This document shows positions 25,554 to 35,109 of a stretch of 64,000 nt of DNA, in pieces. Position numbers and translations under genes: made by a program. Source of the DNA: CAMCXE01 sp046347475 (lineage in GTDB: Bacteria; Pseudomonadota; Gammaproteobacteria; Pseudomonadales; Cellvibrionaceae); assembly GCA_046347475.1 (NCBI GenBank), contig JAXMGD010000002.1, positions 310,001-374,000 of the forward strand, read 5' to 3'. A model generated the notes under the pieces. It had not been told where the DNA came from and searched no databases. It saw nothing but the letters and a program-made list of their open reading frames with translations. How positions within the stretch are numbered: position 1 is the first letter of the stretch; every line of letters starts with the position of its first letter.

Positions 25554-27959
25554 ATGCGCTCAGCCATTAGATTTATTACTACTTTATTCTGGATGACTAT
25601 AGCAGCTTTTAGCTCTATAGCACTAAGCCTAATCGGCATTTACTTGTACTTAAGCCCCGGCCTCCCGTCCATTGAGACCCTTCGTGATACGCGTTTACAA
25701 ACTCCACTGCGGGTCTACTCCAGCGATAATAAACTTATAGGCGAGTTTGGCGAAAAACGCCGGATGCCAATTAAGTTCTCAGACATACCGCACAGCTATG
25801 TAGATGCCTTGCTCTCAGCCGAGGACGACCAGTTTTTTACCCACAAAGGCGTGTCTATCAAGGCATTGCTGCGCGCATCATCTCAACTAGCCATGTCCGG
25901 TGACATACACTCCGGCGGCTCGACCATAACGATGCAAGTTGCGCGCAACTTCTTCCTCAGCAATAAACAAACATTTAAGCGCAAATTTAACGAGATTCTC
26001 TTAGCCCTGCGCATTGAGCGCGAATTGAGCAAAGAGGAAATTTTAGAGCTGTACGTTAATGTTATTTTTCTTGGTAACCGCGCCTACGGTATACAAGCCG
26101 CAGCACAGGTGTATTTTGGTAAATCCCTTAATGAGCTTAGCCTAGCCGAGTTAGCAACCCTCGCCGGAATACCCAAAGCCCCCTCAACCATAAACCCAAT
26201 TGCCAACCCCAATCGCGCCCGTGAGCGACGCGATTGGATTTTGGGCCGCATGCATGAGCTGGGTAAAATTGATGCTCAGACCATGGAATTGGCGCAAAAA
26301 GAACCGGTGAAAGCTGAATTCCACGGCGCCAATATAGAATTTGACGCACCCTACATAGCAGAAATGGCGCGGCGGGAGGCGGTAAATCTGTTTGGCAACA
26401 AGGCATACACCGATGGTTTCCGAGTTTATACAACGATAAGCAGCCGTTTTCAAACCTTTGCGCAAGAAGCTGTGATAGATGGCCTGTTTGATTACGATAA
26501 TCGCCACGGTTACAGAGGGCCCGAGCAGTCTTTTGCCGCTAAAAATGCCACCGCCCTACAGAAATTGGGCCCGCCCGATGCCAATACACTGGCCAATTGG
26601 TTGGGTGCGCTGGAAAAGATACCGACCCTTGCCCATTGCTTGCCTGCTGTCGTCACTCTGGTTGGAGAAACCAAAATCAAGGCAACTCTGGCCGAAGGCA
26701 AAGAAATCACCCTCAACTGGGAACAGGGCTTGTCAAAAGCGGCGCCTTATCTAAACGAAAATGCGGTGGGTGCCTATCCAAAATCCGCCAAGGAGCTGTT
26801 TAAAAGCGGTGATGTGATCCGCGTGCTACCCAAGGATGATGGCTATGTTTTGACACAAATTCCCAGTGCACAAGCTGCGTTTGTCGCCATAGATTCAAAC
26901 TCTGGCGCCGTCTTGGCCCTGGTAGGCGGGATTGATTTTGCCCAGAGCAGCTTTAACCGCGCCACCCAGGCTAAGCGCCTGGCCGGCTCCAACTTTAAAC
27001 CCTTCTTTTACACCGCCGCGCTGGAAAATGGTTACACCCCTGCCACCATCATTAATGACGCGCCCATAGTGTTTGAAACGGACAATCCCGATGATGCCTG
27101 GAGGCCAGAAAACTCTGGCGGGAAATTTATGGGGCCGATCCCGCTGCGCAAAGCATTGTATTTGTCGCGCAACCTAGTCTCCATTCGCATTTTACAAAGC
27201 CTGGGGCTGGATAAAGCGCTTGAGCACATCGACCGCTTTGGCATTGATAAAAACAAGGTGCCGCGCAACCTATCTATCGCGCTTGGCACCCATGCGATGA
27301 CGCCCTTAGAAGTGGTGCAGGGTTACAGCGTATTTGCAAATGGTGGCTATAAGGTTGAGCCCTATTTTGTCGACCGTATAGAAGACGGAGATGGCAATCT
27401 TCTTCACCAAACGCCTCGTTATCAGGTTTGCACTGGGTGCGACACACAAAAGCTCGCTAAAACCACTAAGCCCGCCCCCCGCGTGATCGACGAACAAACG
27501 GCTTTTATTATGGATTCCATATTAAAAGACGTGGTGCGCAAGGGCACAGCGACGGCCGCTAAAAAACTCAACCGCAACGATATTGCCGGCAAAACCGGAA
27601 CCACCAACGGCCCCACAGATGTTTGGTTTTCCGGCTATGGCGGCAATATTACCGGCACGGCTTGGATCGGCTTTGATCAAAACACTAATCTAGGCCGCAA
27701 GGAATTTGGCGGTACAGCGGCGCTGCCCATTTGGATTTCCTTTATGGAGCATGCCCTAGAGGGGCAACCCGAAGTTATTCACGCGCAACCTGCGGGCTTG
27801 GTGACGATAAAAATTAACCCCGATACGGGCAACCGGGCGGAACCTGGCGAACCCGATGCTGTGTTTGAATATTTCAAAGCCGGTGAAGGCCCAGAGGATA
27901 ATCCGGCGAGTGATTCTTCCAGCAATCCTCAGCAGGCCTTGCCGGACGATTTGTTTTAA
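25554..27959 (+). CDS. mrcA: Penicillin-binding protein 1A (bifunctional)
   Basis: This class A PBP polymerises and cross-links peptidoglycan in the periplasm. The 801-residue protein has an N-terminal membrane anchor, a glycosyltransferase domain (LLSAEDDQFFTHKGV, GGSTITMQVARNFF, about 90-130), an OB-like insert, and a transpeptidase domain with SNFK (active-site serine, about residue 480), LSRN and KTGTT. The divergent placement beside pilMNOPQ is the same as ponA in Pseudomonas. Confidence 0.96.
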   Translation: MRSAIRFITTLFWMTIAAFSSIALSLIGIYLYLSPGLPSIETLRDTRLQTPLRVYSSDNKLIGEFGEKRRMPIKFSDIPHSYVDALLSAEDDQFFTHKGVSIKALLRASSQLAMSGDIHSGGSTITMQVARNFFLSNKQTFKRKFNEILLALRIERELSKEEILELYVNVIFLGNRAYGIQAAAQVYFGKSLNELSLAELATLAGIPKAPSTINPIANPNRARERRDWILGRMHELGKIDAQTMELAQKEPVKAEFHGANIEFDAPYIAEMARREAVNLFGNKAYTDGFRVYTTISSRFQTFAQEAVIDGLFDYDNRHGYRGPEQSFAAKNATALQKLGPPDANTLANWLGALEKIPTLAHCLPAVVTLVGETKIKATLAEGKEITLNWEQGLSKAAPYLNENAVGAYPKSAKELFKSGDVIRVLPKDDGYVLTQIPSAQAAFVAIDSNSGAVLALVGGIDFAQSSFNRATQAKRLAGSNFKPFFYTAALENGYTPATIINDAPIVFETDNPDDAWRPENSGGKFMGPIPLRKALYLSRNLVSIRILQSLGLDKALEHIDRFGIDKNKVPRNLSIALGTHAMTPLEVVQGYSVFANGGYKVEPYFVDRIEDGDGNLLHQTPRYQVCTGCDTQKLAKTTKPAPRVIDEQTAFIMDSILKDVVRKGTATAAKKLNRNDIAGKTGTTNGPTDVWFSGYGGNITGTAWIGFDQNTNLGRKEFGGTAALPIWISFMEHALEGQPEVIHAQPAGLVTIKINPDTGNRAEPGEPDAVFEYFKAGEGPEDNPASDSSSNPQQALPDDLF

Positions 27960-28126
27960 CCAACACAATCAGTGCGCTCTAGCGAGAAAACCTAGGGCGC
28001 GGGGAATATGCAATTTTATAAACTTCGCTTTAAAAACTTATGACCTGAATGAGCAGAGCACTGCCCTTTCAACACCCACACCGAGGCAGTTCACAACAAG
28101 CGAAATTCTGCTTTGATGCAGGCAAT

Positions 28127-28152
28127 AAAAAAGGCGCCCGAGGCGCCTTTTT
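28127..28152. terminator. Bidirectional rho-independent terminator
   Basis: GGCGCC-CGA-GGCGCC with A6 on one side and T5 on the other (28127-28152). It lies between the convergent ends of mrcA and rpmE and can stop both. Confidence 0.85.
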
Positions 28153-28170
28153 AGTGTTTGCGGATCTCGC

Positions 28171-28380
28171 TTAAGAGCGTATGCCTGCAAAACGCTTCTT
28201 GAAGCGGTCAATACGGCCGCCTGTGTCAACGGTTTTTTGCTTGCCGGTGTAAAAAGGGTGGCACTCAGAGCACACGTCGATGTGGATCGCTTTGGCCATG
28301 GTTGAGCGGGTGTTGATTACATTGCCGCAGCTGCAGGTCGCAACCATTGGGCCGTATTTGGGTTGAATAGATTCTTGCAT
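28171..28380 (-). CDS. rpmE: 50S ribosomal protein L31 (zinc-binding form)
   Basis: A 69-residue ribosomal protein of the C+ type. It has CSCGN (Cys 16 and 18) and CSECHPFYTGKQK (Cys 37 and 40), the four cysteines that bind zinc. It lies divergent from priA, as in other gammaproteobacteria. Confidence 0.96.
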   Translation of the reverse strand: MQESIQPKYGPMVATCSCGNVINTRSTMAKAIHIDVCSECHPFYTGKQKTVDTGGRIDRFKKRFAGIRS

Positions 28381-28516
28381 AGTTAACCTCGATGTGTGCC
28401 GCCACTCGAACTTGTGCCGAGCACCGCACAGCCGTTATTGTGGGTGGTAAAAACGAGCGCGCATACTATTAATAAAGCTTACGCTGCGCAAGCATTAACC
28501 GAATCAAATAGACTCC

Positions 28517-30727
28517 ATGCCGCCTGTTTACCTGCGCCTCGCCATTAGCTCCCCCCTTAATCGCCTGTTTGACTACCTCCCCCCCGTGGATCTGAGCCCA
28601 AGCCAGGCTGCCAGCCTACAGCCTGGCATCCGCTGCCAAGTATCATTCGGCACTCAAAAAGCGGTGGTGGGGTTTTTGATTGAGGTAACCAACCTGAGCG
28701 ATGTGCCCGCGCAAAAGCTCAAAGCCGTTGATGTCCTCCTCGATTCGGCCCCCATTATCAGTGCTGCCAACCTCGCCTTAGCTCAGTGGGTGGCCAACTA
28801 TTATCAATATCCTCTAGGGGACGTGTTGTGGGGTGCGCTGCCTGGAGTGTTGCGCAAAGGCGGCCCACTGCCACACAGCAAAGCCTGGCGCCACAGCTTT
28901 GAGGGCAAAGGCCTCGGGCCTGACGCATTGCGGCGCAACAAGAGCCAGCAGGCGATTCACCAGTACTTATTAAATGAAGAAGTACTCACCCAGGAGCAAT
29001 GCCGCGCTCTCGGATTTAAGCCCGCAAGTATCAAACAGTTGATCGAAAAAGGCCTGGTTGAAGAAATTTGCCTATACACCTGCATCAAAGCACCCAGCAC
29101 CATTCTTCGCGAACCCCACCAGACGGCTAACGAGGAACAACTGGCGGCCCTCAATGCTGTCACACTCGGCCAATTCCAGGCCGTGCTGCTGGATGGCACC
29201 ACCGGCAGCGGTAAAACCGAGGTCTATTTACAACTAATTGGCCGGGCCTTAGAAGCCGGTAAACAAGCCCTGGTATTGGTGCCGGAAATTGGCCTGGCGC
29301 CGCAAACCCTGGCGCGTTTTCGCCAGCGCTTTTGTGTGCCCTTGGTGGAATTACACTCCAACCTGAGCGAGGGCGAGCGGGTAAAACACTGGTGGGCCGC
29401 CGCCTGTGGCGAGGCGCGCATTGTCATCGGTACCCGCCTTGCGCTGTTTACCCCCCTGCCCGACCTGGGCGTGATCATAGTGGACGAGGAGCACGACGCC
29501 TCATTCAAACAAAACGAAGGGCTGCGTTATTCCGCCCGCGACCTAAGCCTAGTGCGCGGGCACCTTGAGCAGGTGCCGGTGGTGTTGGGCAGTGCCACGC
29601 CATCACTCGAATCCATGCACAATGCACAGGCGGGCCGCTTTAGCCATCTGCGCCTGACCCAGCGAGCGGGAGCAGCGCAACCGCCCCAGATCAGCCTGGT
29701 GGATATGCGGCTGGAAAAGCAGCAGGCTGGTTTGTCCATGACGAGTTTAGATGCGCTGGATGCCTGTTTAGGCCGCGGCGAACAGGCCTTGGTATTTATC
29801 AATCGGCGCGGCTACGCACCCAGCATGCTCTGCCAAGACTGCGGCTGGAGTGCCCTCTGCGTTCGCTGCGACGCCCCCATGACTCTGCATCTTGCGCCGC
29901 ACCATTTACACTGCCACCACTGCGATGCCCAGCAGCGCCCACCCAGCCGCTGCCCCGGCTGCCTGAGCGAACGCCTGATGCCGCTGGGGCAAGGTACGGA
30001 AAAGGCCGAGGAGTTTTTGCGCCAGCACTTCTCGGCAGCGCCCATATTCCGCGTGGATCAGGATTCTATGGGGCGAAAACACGCCATGCAGGCGCTGCTC
30101 GATCAGGTGCACAGCGGCGCATCCTGTATTTTGGTCGGCACCCAAATGCTCGCCAAGGGGCATCACTTTCCCCGCCTGACACTGGTGGTGATAGTGGACG
30201 CCGACCAAGGCTTACTCAGCGGTGACTTTCGCGCCACCGAGCGTTTAGGCCAGCTGATTACCCAAGTCGCAGGACGTGCAGGCCGTGCCGCGCTACCTGG
30301 CCAGGTGCTGCTGCAAACCTACAAGCCGGATCATCCACTCATGCAATGCCTGCTCGAGCAGGACTACAGCCGCTACGCCCAAATGCTACTCGATGAGCGG
30401 CGCCAAGTGAGCTTGCCACCCTTCGGTGCCCTAGCCCTCATCCGCCTTGAGGATAAAAACAGCCAAAAAGCGCAGGATTTCCTCAACAAAATTCGCCAGC
30501 ACGCCGAACAACTCGCCCCGCCCAGCCGGGAGTACAGTTACCTAGGGCCGATCCCTGCACTGTTAGAAAAGCGCAATTTGCTCTACCGCTACCAATTGCA
30601 CCTGCGCTGCAACACCAAGAGCCAGCTGCAACAACTCCTCAAACCCCTCATGATCGCCATACGCGAATGGCCGGAGTCCAGTCGGCTGCGCTGGTCATTA
30701 GATGTAGACCCACAAGATTTGACCTAA
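28517..30727 (+). CDS. priA: Primosomal replication protein N' (helicase PriA)
   Basis: PriA restarts collapsed replication forks and unwinds DNA 3' to 5'. The 736-residue protein has Walker A DGTTGSGKTEVY near residue 238, the DEEH box (VDEEHDASFKQNEG), and the zinc-binding insert with paired cysteines CQDC, CVRC, CHHC and CPGC (about residues 438-488). In Pseudomonas argS follows; here the next gene is the SPOR protein, 54 bp downstream. Confidence 0.96.
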   Translation: MPPVYLRLAISSPLNRLFDYLPPVDLSPSQAASLQPGIRCQVSFGTQKAVVGFLIEVTNLSDVPAQKLKAVDVLLDSAPIISAANLALAQWVANYYQYPLGDVLWGALPGVLRKGGPLPHSKAWRHSFEGKGLGPDALRRNKSQQAIHQYLLNEEVLTQEQCRALGFKPASIKQLIEKGLVEEICLYTCIKAPSTILREPHQTANEEQLAALNAVTLGQFQAVLLDGTTGSGKTEVYLQLIGRALEAGKQALVLVPEIGLAPQTLARFRQRFCVPLVELHSNLSEGERVKHWWAAACGEARIVIGTRLALFTPLPDLGVIIVDEEHDASFKQNEGLRYSARDLSLVRGHLEQVPVVLGSATPSLESMHNAQAGRFSHLRLTQRAGAAQPPQISLVDMRLEKQQAGLSMTSLDALDACLGRGEQALVFINRRGYAPSMLCQDCGWSALCVRCDAPMTLHLAPHHLHCHHCDAQQRPPSRCPGCLSERLMPLGQGTEKAEEFLRQHFSAAPIFRVDQDSMGRKHAMQALLDQVHSGASCILVGTQMLAKGHHFPRLTLVVIVDADQGLLSGDFRATERLGQLITQVAGRAGRAALPGQVLLQTYKPDHPLMQCLLEQDYSRYAQMLLDERRQVSLPPFGALALIRLEDKNSQKAQDFLNKIRQHAEQLAPPSREYSYLGPIPALLEKRNLLYRYQLHLRCNTKSQLQQLLKPLMIAIREWPESSRLRWSLDVDPQDLT

Positions 30728-30781
30728 AAGCCAGCATCATGGCTAAAATGCCCACCCATTTTTGAGCCTAAGCCCAGCCGC

Positions 30782-31366
30782 ATGAGTGCAAAACCAACAC
30801 GGAAAAAATACGGCGCCGAACCCAAACGCCAGCCCAAACCGCCTGTACCCGGCTGGATTTGGTTGCTCACCGGCTGTTTGCTGGGGGCCTTTGTGATGTT
30901 CCTGTTGCATGTCTCGAAAATTCCCCCGGCGCCGCACCAGCCGGATAAACCCCCAGTTAGTGACGTGGCCAACAGCGCTAAACCCGCCGCCGACAGCAAA
31001 CCCGACGGCGACGAGACCGTTAAGCCGCGCTACGATTTTTACCGCTTATTAAAAGAAAACCAGCCACCCCACAGCCCGCGCAGCGAAACACCGGTGAGCA
31101 ACAATCCCAGCGCACCGCTGGATGCCAACGCCAGCTTTGTACTGCAGGTCGCCAGCTACAAAACAGCCGAGGACGCCGAGGCCACCAAGGCAAAACTGCT
31201 GTTGATTGGCCTTACCGCACGGGTGGAAAAAGTCACATTGCGCAACACCGAAACCTGGCACCGAGTACTCATCGGCCCGGTTAAATCAGTGGCTGAAGCC
31301 GACCGTATGCGCGCAGTGCTCACCGACAACAAATACGACGCCTTGGTACTCAAAGTCGCCCCCTAA
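30782..31366 (+). CDS. SPOR domain membrane protein (FtsN-like)
   Basis: This 194-residue protein has a basic cytoplasmic N-terminus, one membrane helix (WIWLLTGCLLGAFVMFLL, about residues 23-40), a Pro/Lys-rich linker and a C-terminal SPOR domain (FVLQVASYKTAEDAEATKAK onward, about 117-194). SPOR domains bind denuded glycan at the division septum. The position before hslVU matches the FtsN-type gene of Pseudomonas and E. coli (ftsN-hslVU), so it is probably the divisome protein FtsN or an analogue. Confidence 0.88.
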   Translation: MSAKPTRKKYGAEPKRQPKPPVPGWIWLLTGCLLGAFVMFLLHVSKIPPAPHQPDKPPVSDVANSAKPAADSKPDGDETVKPRYDFYRLLKENQPPHSPRSETPVSNNPSAPLDANASFVLQVASYKTAEDAEATKAKLLLIGLTARVEKVTLRNTETWHRVLIGPVKSVAEADRMRAVLTDNKYDALVLKVAP

Positions 31367-31458
31367 ATGTCCCCGCCCCTGCCCCAGGCTTGAAATCAAT
31401 AGCCGCGCCCCCACTAACCTCGCCTTATCGAAGGCAATAGCACAATGAGGCAGTTGGC

Positions 31459-31998
31459 GTGGAACAATATCGGGGAACAACCATTTTATCGGTGCGGCGC
31501 AATGGCCGTGTGGTGATTGGCGGCGACGGCCAAGTGTCGCTCGGCAACACCATCATGAAAGGCAATGCGCGCAAAGTGCGCCGCCTGTACAAAAACCAAG
31601 TAATAGCGGGCTTTGCTGGCGGCACCGCCGATGCCTTCACCCTGTTTGAGCGCTTTGAAGCTAAGCTTGAAAGCCATGGCGGCCAGCTGGTGCGCGCGGC
31701 GGTTGAACTGGCCAAAGACTGGCGCACCGACCGCGCCCTGCGCCGCTTAGAAGCCCTCTTGGCCGTGGCCAATGCCGAAGCCTCCTTAATTATTACCGGC
31801 AACGGCGATGTGATTCAGCCAGAGCAGGATTTAATCGCCATTGGCTCTGGTGGCTCCTTTGCGCTCTCCGCCGCCCGCGCCCTGTACAACAACACCGATA
31901 TGGCGGCGCGCGACATAGTGGAAAAAAGCCTCTCCATTGCAGGCGATATCTGCGTCTATACCAACCATAATTTCACCATTGAAGAGCTGGAATATTAA
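31459..31998 (+). CDS. hslV: ATP-dependent protease subunit HslV
   Basis: HslV is the proteasome-like peptidase that works with HslU. The 179-residue protein begins at a GTG and reads MEQYRGTTILSVRRNGRVVI. The family catalytic threonine is the first of TTI, here residue 7, so a six-residue propeptide must be removed at G-T. No later start exists, and this propeptide form is known in other proteobacteria. GGDGQVSLGNTIMKGNARKV follows. hslU lies 48 bp downstream. Confidence 0.95.
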   Translation: MEQYRGTTILSVRRNGRVVIGGDGQVSLGNTIMKGNARKVRRLYKNQVIAGFAGGTADAFTLFERFEAKLESHGGQLVRAAVELAKDWRTDRALRRLEALLAVANAEASLIITGNGDVIQPEQDLIAIGSGGSFALSAARALYNNTDMAARDIVEKSLSIAGDICVYTNHNFTIEELEY

Positions 31999-32046
31999 TT
32001 CGCTCTTTAGCACCTATTTTTTACCGCATTTAATTTGAGACTCGCC

Positions 32047-33375
32047 ATGGCACACATGACCCCTCGCGAAATCGTCGCCGAACTGGATAAACACATAGTT
32101 GGCCAACAGGCTGCCAAACGAGCGGTGGCTATCGCCCTGCGCAATCGCTACCGCCGCATGCAAATTACCGGCACCCTGCGCGATGAAATTACCCCTAAAA
32201 ATATTTTAATGATCGGCCCCACCGGCGTTGGCAAAACCGAAATTGCCCGCCGCCTGGCGAAATTAGCCAATGCGCCGTTTATTAAAGTGGAAGCGACTAA
32301 ATTTACCGAAGTGGGTTATGTGGGCCGCGACGTGGATTCCATTATTCGTGACCTAGTAGATAGCTCCATCAAAATGCTGCGCGAACAAACCAAACAAAAA
32401 ATGCTCAGTAAAGCGCAAGACGCCGCTGAAGAGCGCATTTTGGACGCTCTATTACCGCCACCGCGCAGCGGTTTTAACGCGGATGCAGAGGACAAACACG
32501 AGTCTTCCACCCGGCAGTTATTCCGCAAAAAACTGCGCGAAGGCGCGCTGGACGATAAAGAAATTGAGCTGGATGTAGCAGCTGCATCCGTGGGTGTGGA
32601 AATTATGGCGCCGCCGGGTATGGAGGACATGACCAGTCAATTGCAAAATATGTTTTCTTCTATCGCTTCTGGCAAAACCAAAAAAGCCAAATTAACCGTT
32701 AAACAAGCCATGAAAAAACTCACCGATGAAGAGGCGGGCAAACTGGTTAATGAAGAAGAATTAAAAGCCCGCGCCATTGAAGCGGCCGAGCAAAACGGCA
32801 TTGTGTTTATCGACGAAATCGACAAGGTCGCCAAACGCCAAAGCAACTCCGGCGCCGATGTATCCCGCGAAGGTGTGCAGCGCGATTTATTGCCCTTAAT
32901 TGAAGGCTGTACCGTCACCACTAAACACGGCTCAATTAAAACCGACCATATTTTATTTATTACCTCCGGCGCCTTTCATTTAACCAAGCCGTCGGATTTA
33001 ATCCCTGAATTACAAGGCCGCCTGCCCATTCGCGTGGAATTAGAAGCGCTCACACCAGATGATTTAGAGCGCATCCTCACCGAGCCCGACCACTCGCTCA
33101 CCACCCAGCATAAAGCCCTGCTGGCTACTGAAGGCGTGCAATTAAGTTTTAGCACTGACGGTATTCGCCGCATTGCCGAAATCGCCCACCAGGTGAATGA
33201 AACCACGGAAAATATCGGCGCGCGCCGTTTGCACACAGTGCTGGAGCGCTTATTAGAATCGGTATCGTTTGATGCTGGCGTGGAGCAAACCGCGCTGGAG
33301 GTCAACGCCGAATTTGTGGATGAAGAACTCGGCACACTGGCGAAAAACGAAGATCTCAGCCGTTATATCCTGTAA
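32047..33375 (+). CDS. hslU: ATP-dependent protease ATPase HslU
   Basis: HslU unfolds substrates and feeds them to HslV. The 442-residue AAA+ protein has TPREIVAELDKHIVGQ at the start, Walker A GPTGVGKTEIA near 60, the I-domain insert (about 110-230), Walker B GIVFIDEIDK and the C-terminal ENIGARRLHTVLERLLE with the tail DLSRYIL that inserts into HslV. The ATG at 32047 is preferred over an in-frame TTG 12 bases earlier. Confidence 0.96.
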   Translation: MAHMTPREIVAELDKHIVGQQAAKRAVAIALRNRYRRMQITGTLRDEITPKNILMIGPTGVGKTEIARRLAKLANAPFIKVEATKFTEVGYVGRDVDSIIRDLVDSSIKMLREQTKQKMLSKAQDAAEERILDALLPPPRSGFNADAEDKHESSTRQLFRKKLREGALDDKEIELDVAAASVGVEIMAPPGMEDMTSQLQNMFSSIASGKTKKAKLTVKQAMKKLTDEEAGKLVNEEELKARAIEAAEQNGIVFIDEIDKVAKRQSNSGADVSREGVQRDLLPLIEGCTVTTKHGSIKTDHILFITSGAFHLTKPSDLIPELQGRLPIRVELEALTPDDLERILTEPDHSLTTQHKALLATEGVQLSFSTDGIRRIAEIAHQVNETTENIGARRLHTVLERLLESVSFDAGVEQTALEVNAEFVDEELGTLAKNEDLSRYIL

Positions 33376-33379
33376 ACCC

Positions 33380-33406
33380 AAAAGCCCAGCTAAACTGGGC
33401 TTTTTT
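33380..33406 (+). terminator. Rho-independent terminator after hslU
   Basis: AAGCCCAG-CTAAA-CTGGGCTT followed by TTTTT. It closes the SPOR-hslVU transcript and stands 17 bp before the DUF971 gene, which would then need read-through or its own promoter. Confidence 0.85.
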
Positions 33407-33422
33407 CATTGGGGATGCCCCT

Positions 33423-33821
33423 ATGTCAACCTTCAGTAAAGCTACCCCTGCCCCCAGCAAAATTCATCTGCATCAAAAATCCCAGCAGTTGGAATTGGTA
33501 TATGCCGACGCCCAGTTTTTTCTGCCGGCGGAGTATTTACGCGTATTTTCACCCTCCGCAGAAGTGCAGGGCCATGGGCCTGGGCAGCAGGTATTGCAAC
33601 AGGGCAAAATACACGTAAAGATTAAATCCATCGAAGGCCAAGGCAATTACGCGATTAAAATCGTTTTTGACGATGGCCACGATTCGGGCATTTATACCTG
33701 GAATTATCTGTATGAATTGGGCCAGTTTCAGGCGAAAAATTGGCAGGATTACGAGCAGCAATTAGCCGCCGCCGGAAAAAGCCGGGACCCACATGAAAGC
33801 CCGGTGCGCCTTATTTCTTAG
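33423..33821 (+). CDS. DUF971 (GBBH-like N-terminal domain) protein
   Basis: This 132-residue protein has the DUF971 pattern: IHLHQKSQQLELVYADAQFF, LPAEYLRVFSPSAEVQGHG and the GNYAIKIVFDDGHDSGIYTWNYLYELG core. The fold is shared with the N-terminal domain of gamma-butyrobetaine hydroxylase and occurs near Fe-S proteins, but its job is not established. Placement just after hslVU is the same as in Pseudomonas. Confidence 0.88.
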   Translation: MSTFSKATPAPSKIHLHQKSQQLELVYADAQFFLPAEYLRVFSPSAEVQGHGPGQQVLQQGKIHVKIKSIEGQGNYAIKIVFDDGHDSGIYTWNYLYELGQFQAKNWQDYEQQLAAAGKSRDPHESPVRLIS

Positions 33822-34166
33822 TGATCTAGGATTAATTCCAAACAATTGAATTGGGGCAGAGGCTAATGTGTTGTCAACTTATACCCAACCCAATGTCATA
33901 AAGGTAAGTTTTTTTGCATAGAAAACACCTGTAGGGGCACCCCTTGTGGGTGCCCAAACCGATGCAGATACTAGGATTTAGAGGGGCTAGAATTGGGCGA
34001 CTACAAGGGGCGTCCCTAGGGTTTCCCTTAGTTTTCTGACACATTGGTTAGCAAAGCTCAAAACGCCAAGACAAAAGCACACAACGCCTCTTTATATGCG
34101 ACAACCTTATTAAGAGGGAAATATTATTCCCCACCCTACCCCCACCTATATTTTTAAGCCCAATTA
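33822..34166. other. 345-bp intergenic region with REP-like hairpins
   Basis: Contains GTAGGGGCACCCCTTGTGGGTGCCC (hairpin GGGCACCC / GGGTGCCC, about 33931-33955), a GTAG-headed REP-like element, and an inverted GTAG (CTAC) at about 34000 with GGGGCGTCCC. No ORF or RNA gene was recognised. The promoter of the TSUP gene is expected near its end. Confidence 0.5.
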
Positions 34167-34940
34167 ATGTCCGAACATATCATTTTATTTTTGGTAAGCC
34201 TGCTGGCTAATTTTTTATCGGCCCTCGCAGGAGGCGGCGCGGGTTTATTGCAATTACCTGCGCTGATATTTTTAGGCCTGCCCTTTGCCACCGCCATGGC
34301 CACCCACAAAATCGCTACAGTCACATTGGGAATGGGTGCCAGTATTAAGCATTTAAAAGCGGGCACACTCGATCTGCGCTTTGCCGGTTTTATTTTATTG
34401 GCCGGTTTACCGGGCGTAATCATCGGCGCTGTGGGCGCGGTACATTTGCCGGAAACCCTCGCTAAAACCTGCCTGGGTGTACTCACCCTGAGTTTAGGCA
34501 TTTATTCATGGCGCAATAAACAATTGGGCCAAACAGCTGAAATATTAAATCGCCAAGGCAGCGGTTTATGGCTTGGCGCCTGGGTAATTTTTATGATCGG
34601 TGTATTAAACGGTGCTTTAGCCTCAGGTACAGGTTTATTTGTCACCCTGTGGTTAATTCGCTGGTTTGGTTTGGATTATAAACAGGCGGTTGCCTACACC
34701 ATGATACTGGTAGGTTTATTTTGGAATGGCTCGGGCGCTTTGGCCGTCAATGCATTAAGCCCTGCCCAGTGGAATTGGCTGCCCGCACTTATTTTAGGCT
34801 CCCTGCTCGGCGGCTACGCGGGCACTCATATCGCCATTTTAAAAGGCAATGCATTTATTAAAAAAATGTTTGAAATACTCACGCTGGCAAGCGGGCTTTG
34901 GCTGCTCTGGGATGCCGGGGCGCATCATCTGCCCACTTAA
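34167..34940 (+). CDS. TSUP family permease (TauE/SafE)
   Basis: This 257-residue integral membrane protein has seven to eight hydrophobic segments and the TSUP pattern FLSALAGGGAGLLQLPALIF near the start, repeated in the second half (GVLNGALASGTGLFVTLWLI). The family exports sulfite, sulfoacetate or related anions; which one here is unknown. It ends next to a type C repeat and is convergent with lolE. Confidence 0.88.
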   Translation: MSEHIILFLVSLLANFLSALAGGGAGLLQLPALIFLGLPFATAMATHKIATVTLGMGASIKHLKAGTLDLRFAGFILLAGLPGVIIGAVGAVHLPETLAKTCLGVLTLSLGIYSWRNKQLGQTAEILNRQGSGLWLGAWVIFMIGVLNGALASGTGLFVTLWLIRWFGLDYKQAVAYTMILVGLFWNGSGALAVNALSPAQWNWLPALILGSLLGGYAGTHIAILKGNAFIKKMFEILTLASGLWLLWDAGAHHLPT

Positions 34941-34957
34941 ACCTATGCGCATTCATC

Positions 34958-35095
34958 TTAAGGAACCTCCCGATTAATTCCGGGTTTTGCCTTTTTCAAA
35001 ACCGTCGCGGGCATGGAGCCCGCGACGGAGCTACAGGGAGGTACTTGGGCGCTTTTGAAAAAGGCAAAACCTGGAATTAATCAGAGCATCCTTAA
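34958..35095. repeat. MITE-like element C, best-preserved copy
   Basis: Long terminal inverted repeats: the left arm contains CGATTAATTCCGGGTTTTGC then CTTTTTCAAAA, and the right arm is its near-exact inverse (TTTTGAAAAAGGCAAAACC then TGGAATTAATCAG). The centre holds a perfect hairpin CCGTCGCGGGC-ATGGA-GCCCGCGACGG followed by AGCTAC, i.e. a GTAG-headed REP on the minus strand. Located between convergent genes. Confidence 0.8.
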
Positions 35096-35109
35096 ATTAG
35101 TTGCCCGCA

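Noticed and set aside
31459..31476. Wrong start of hslV because residues precede the catalytic threonine
   Set aside because: No later start codon exists, and short HslV propeptides ending in G before TT are known in other proteobacteria.
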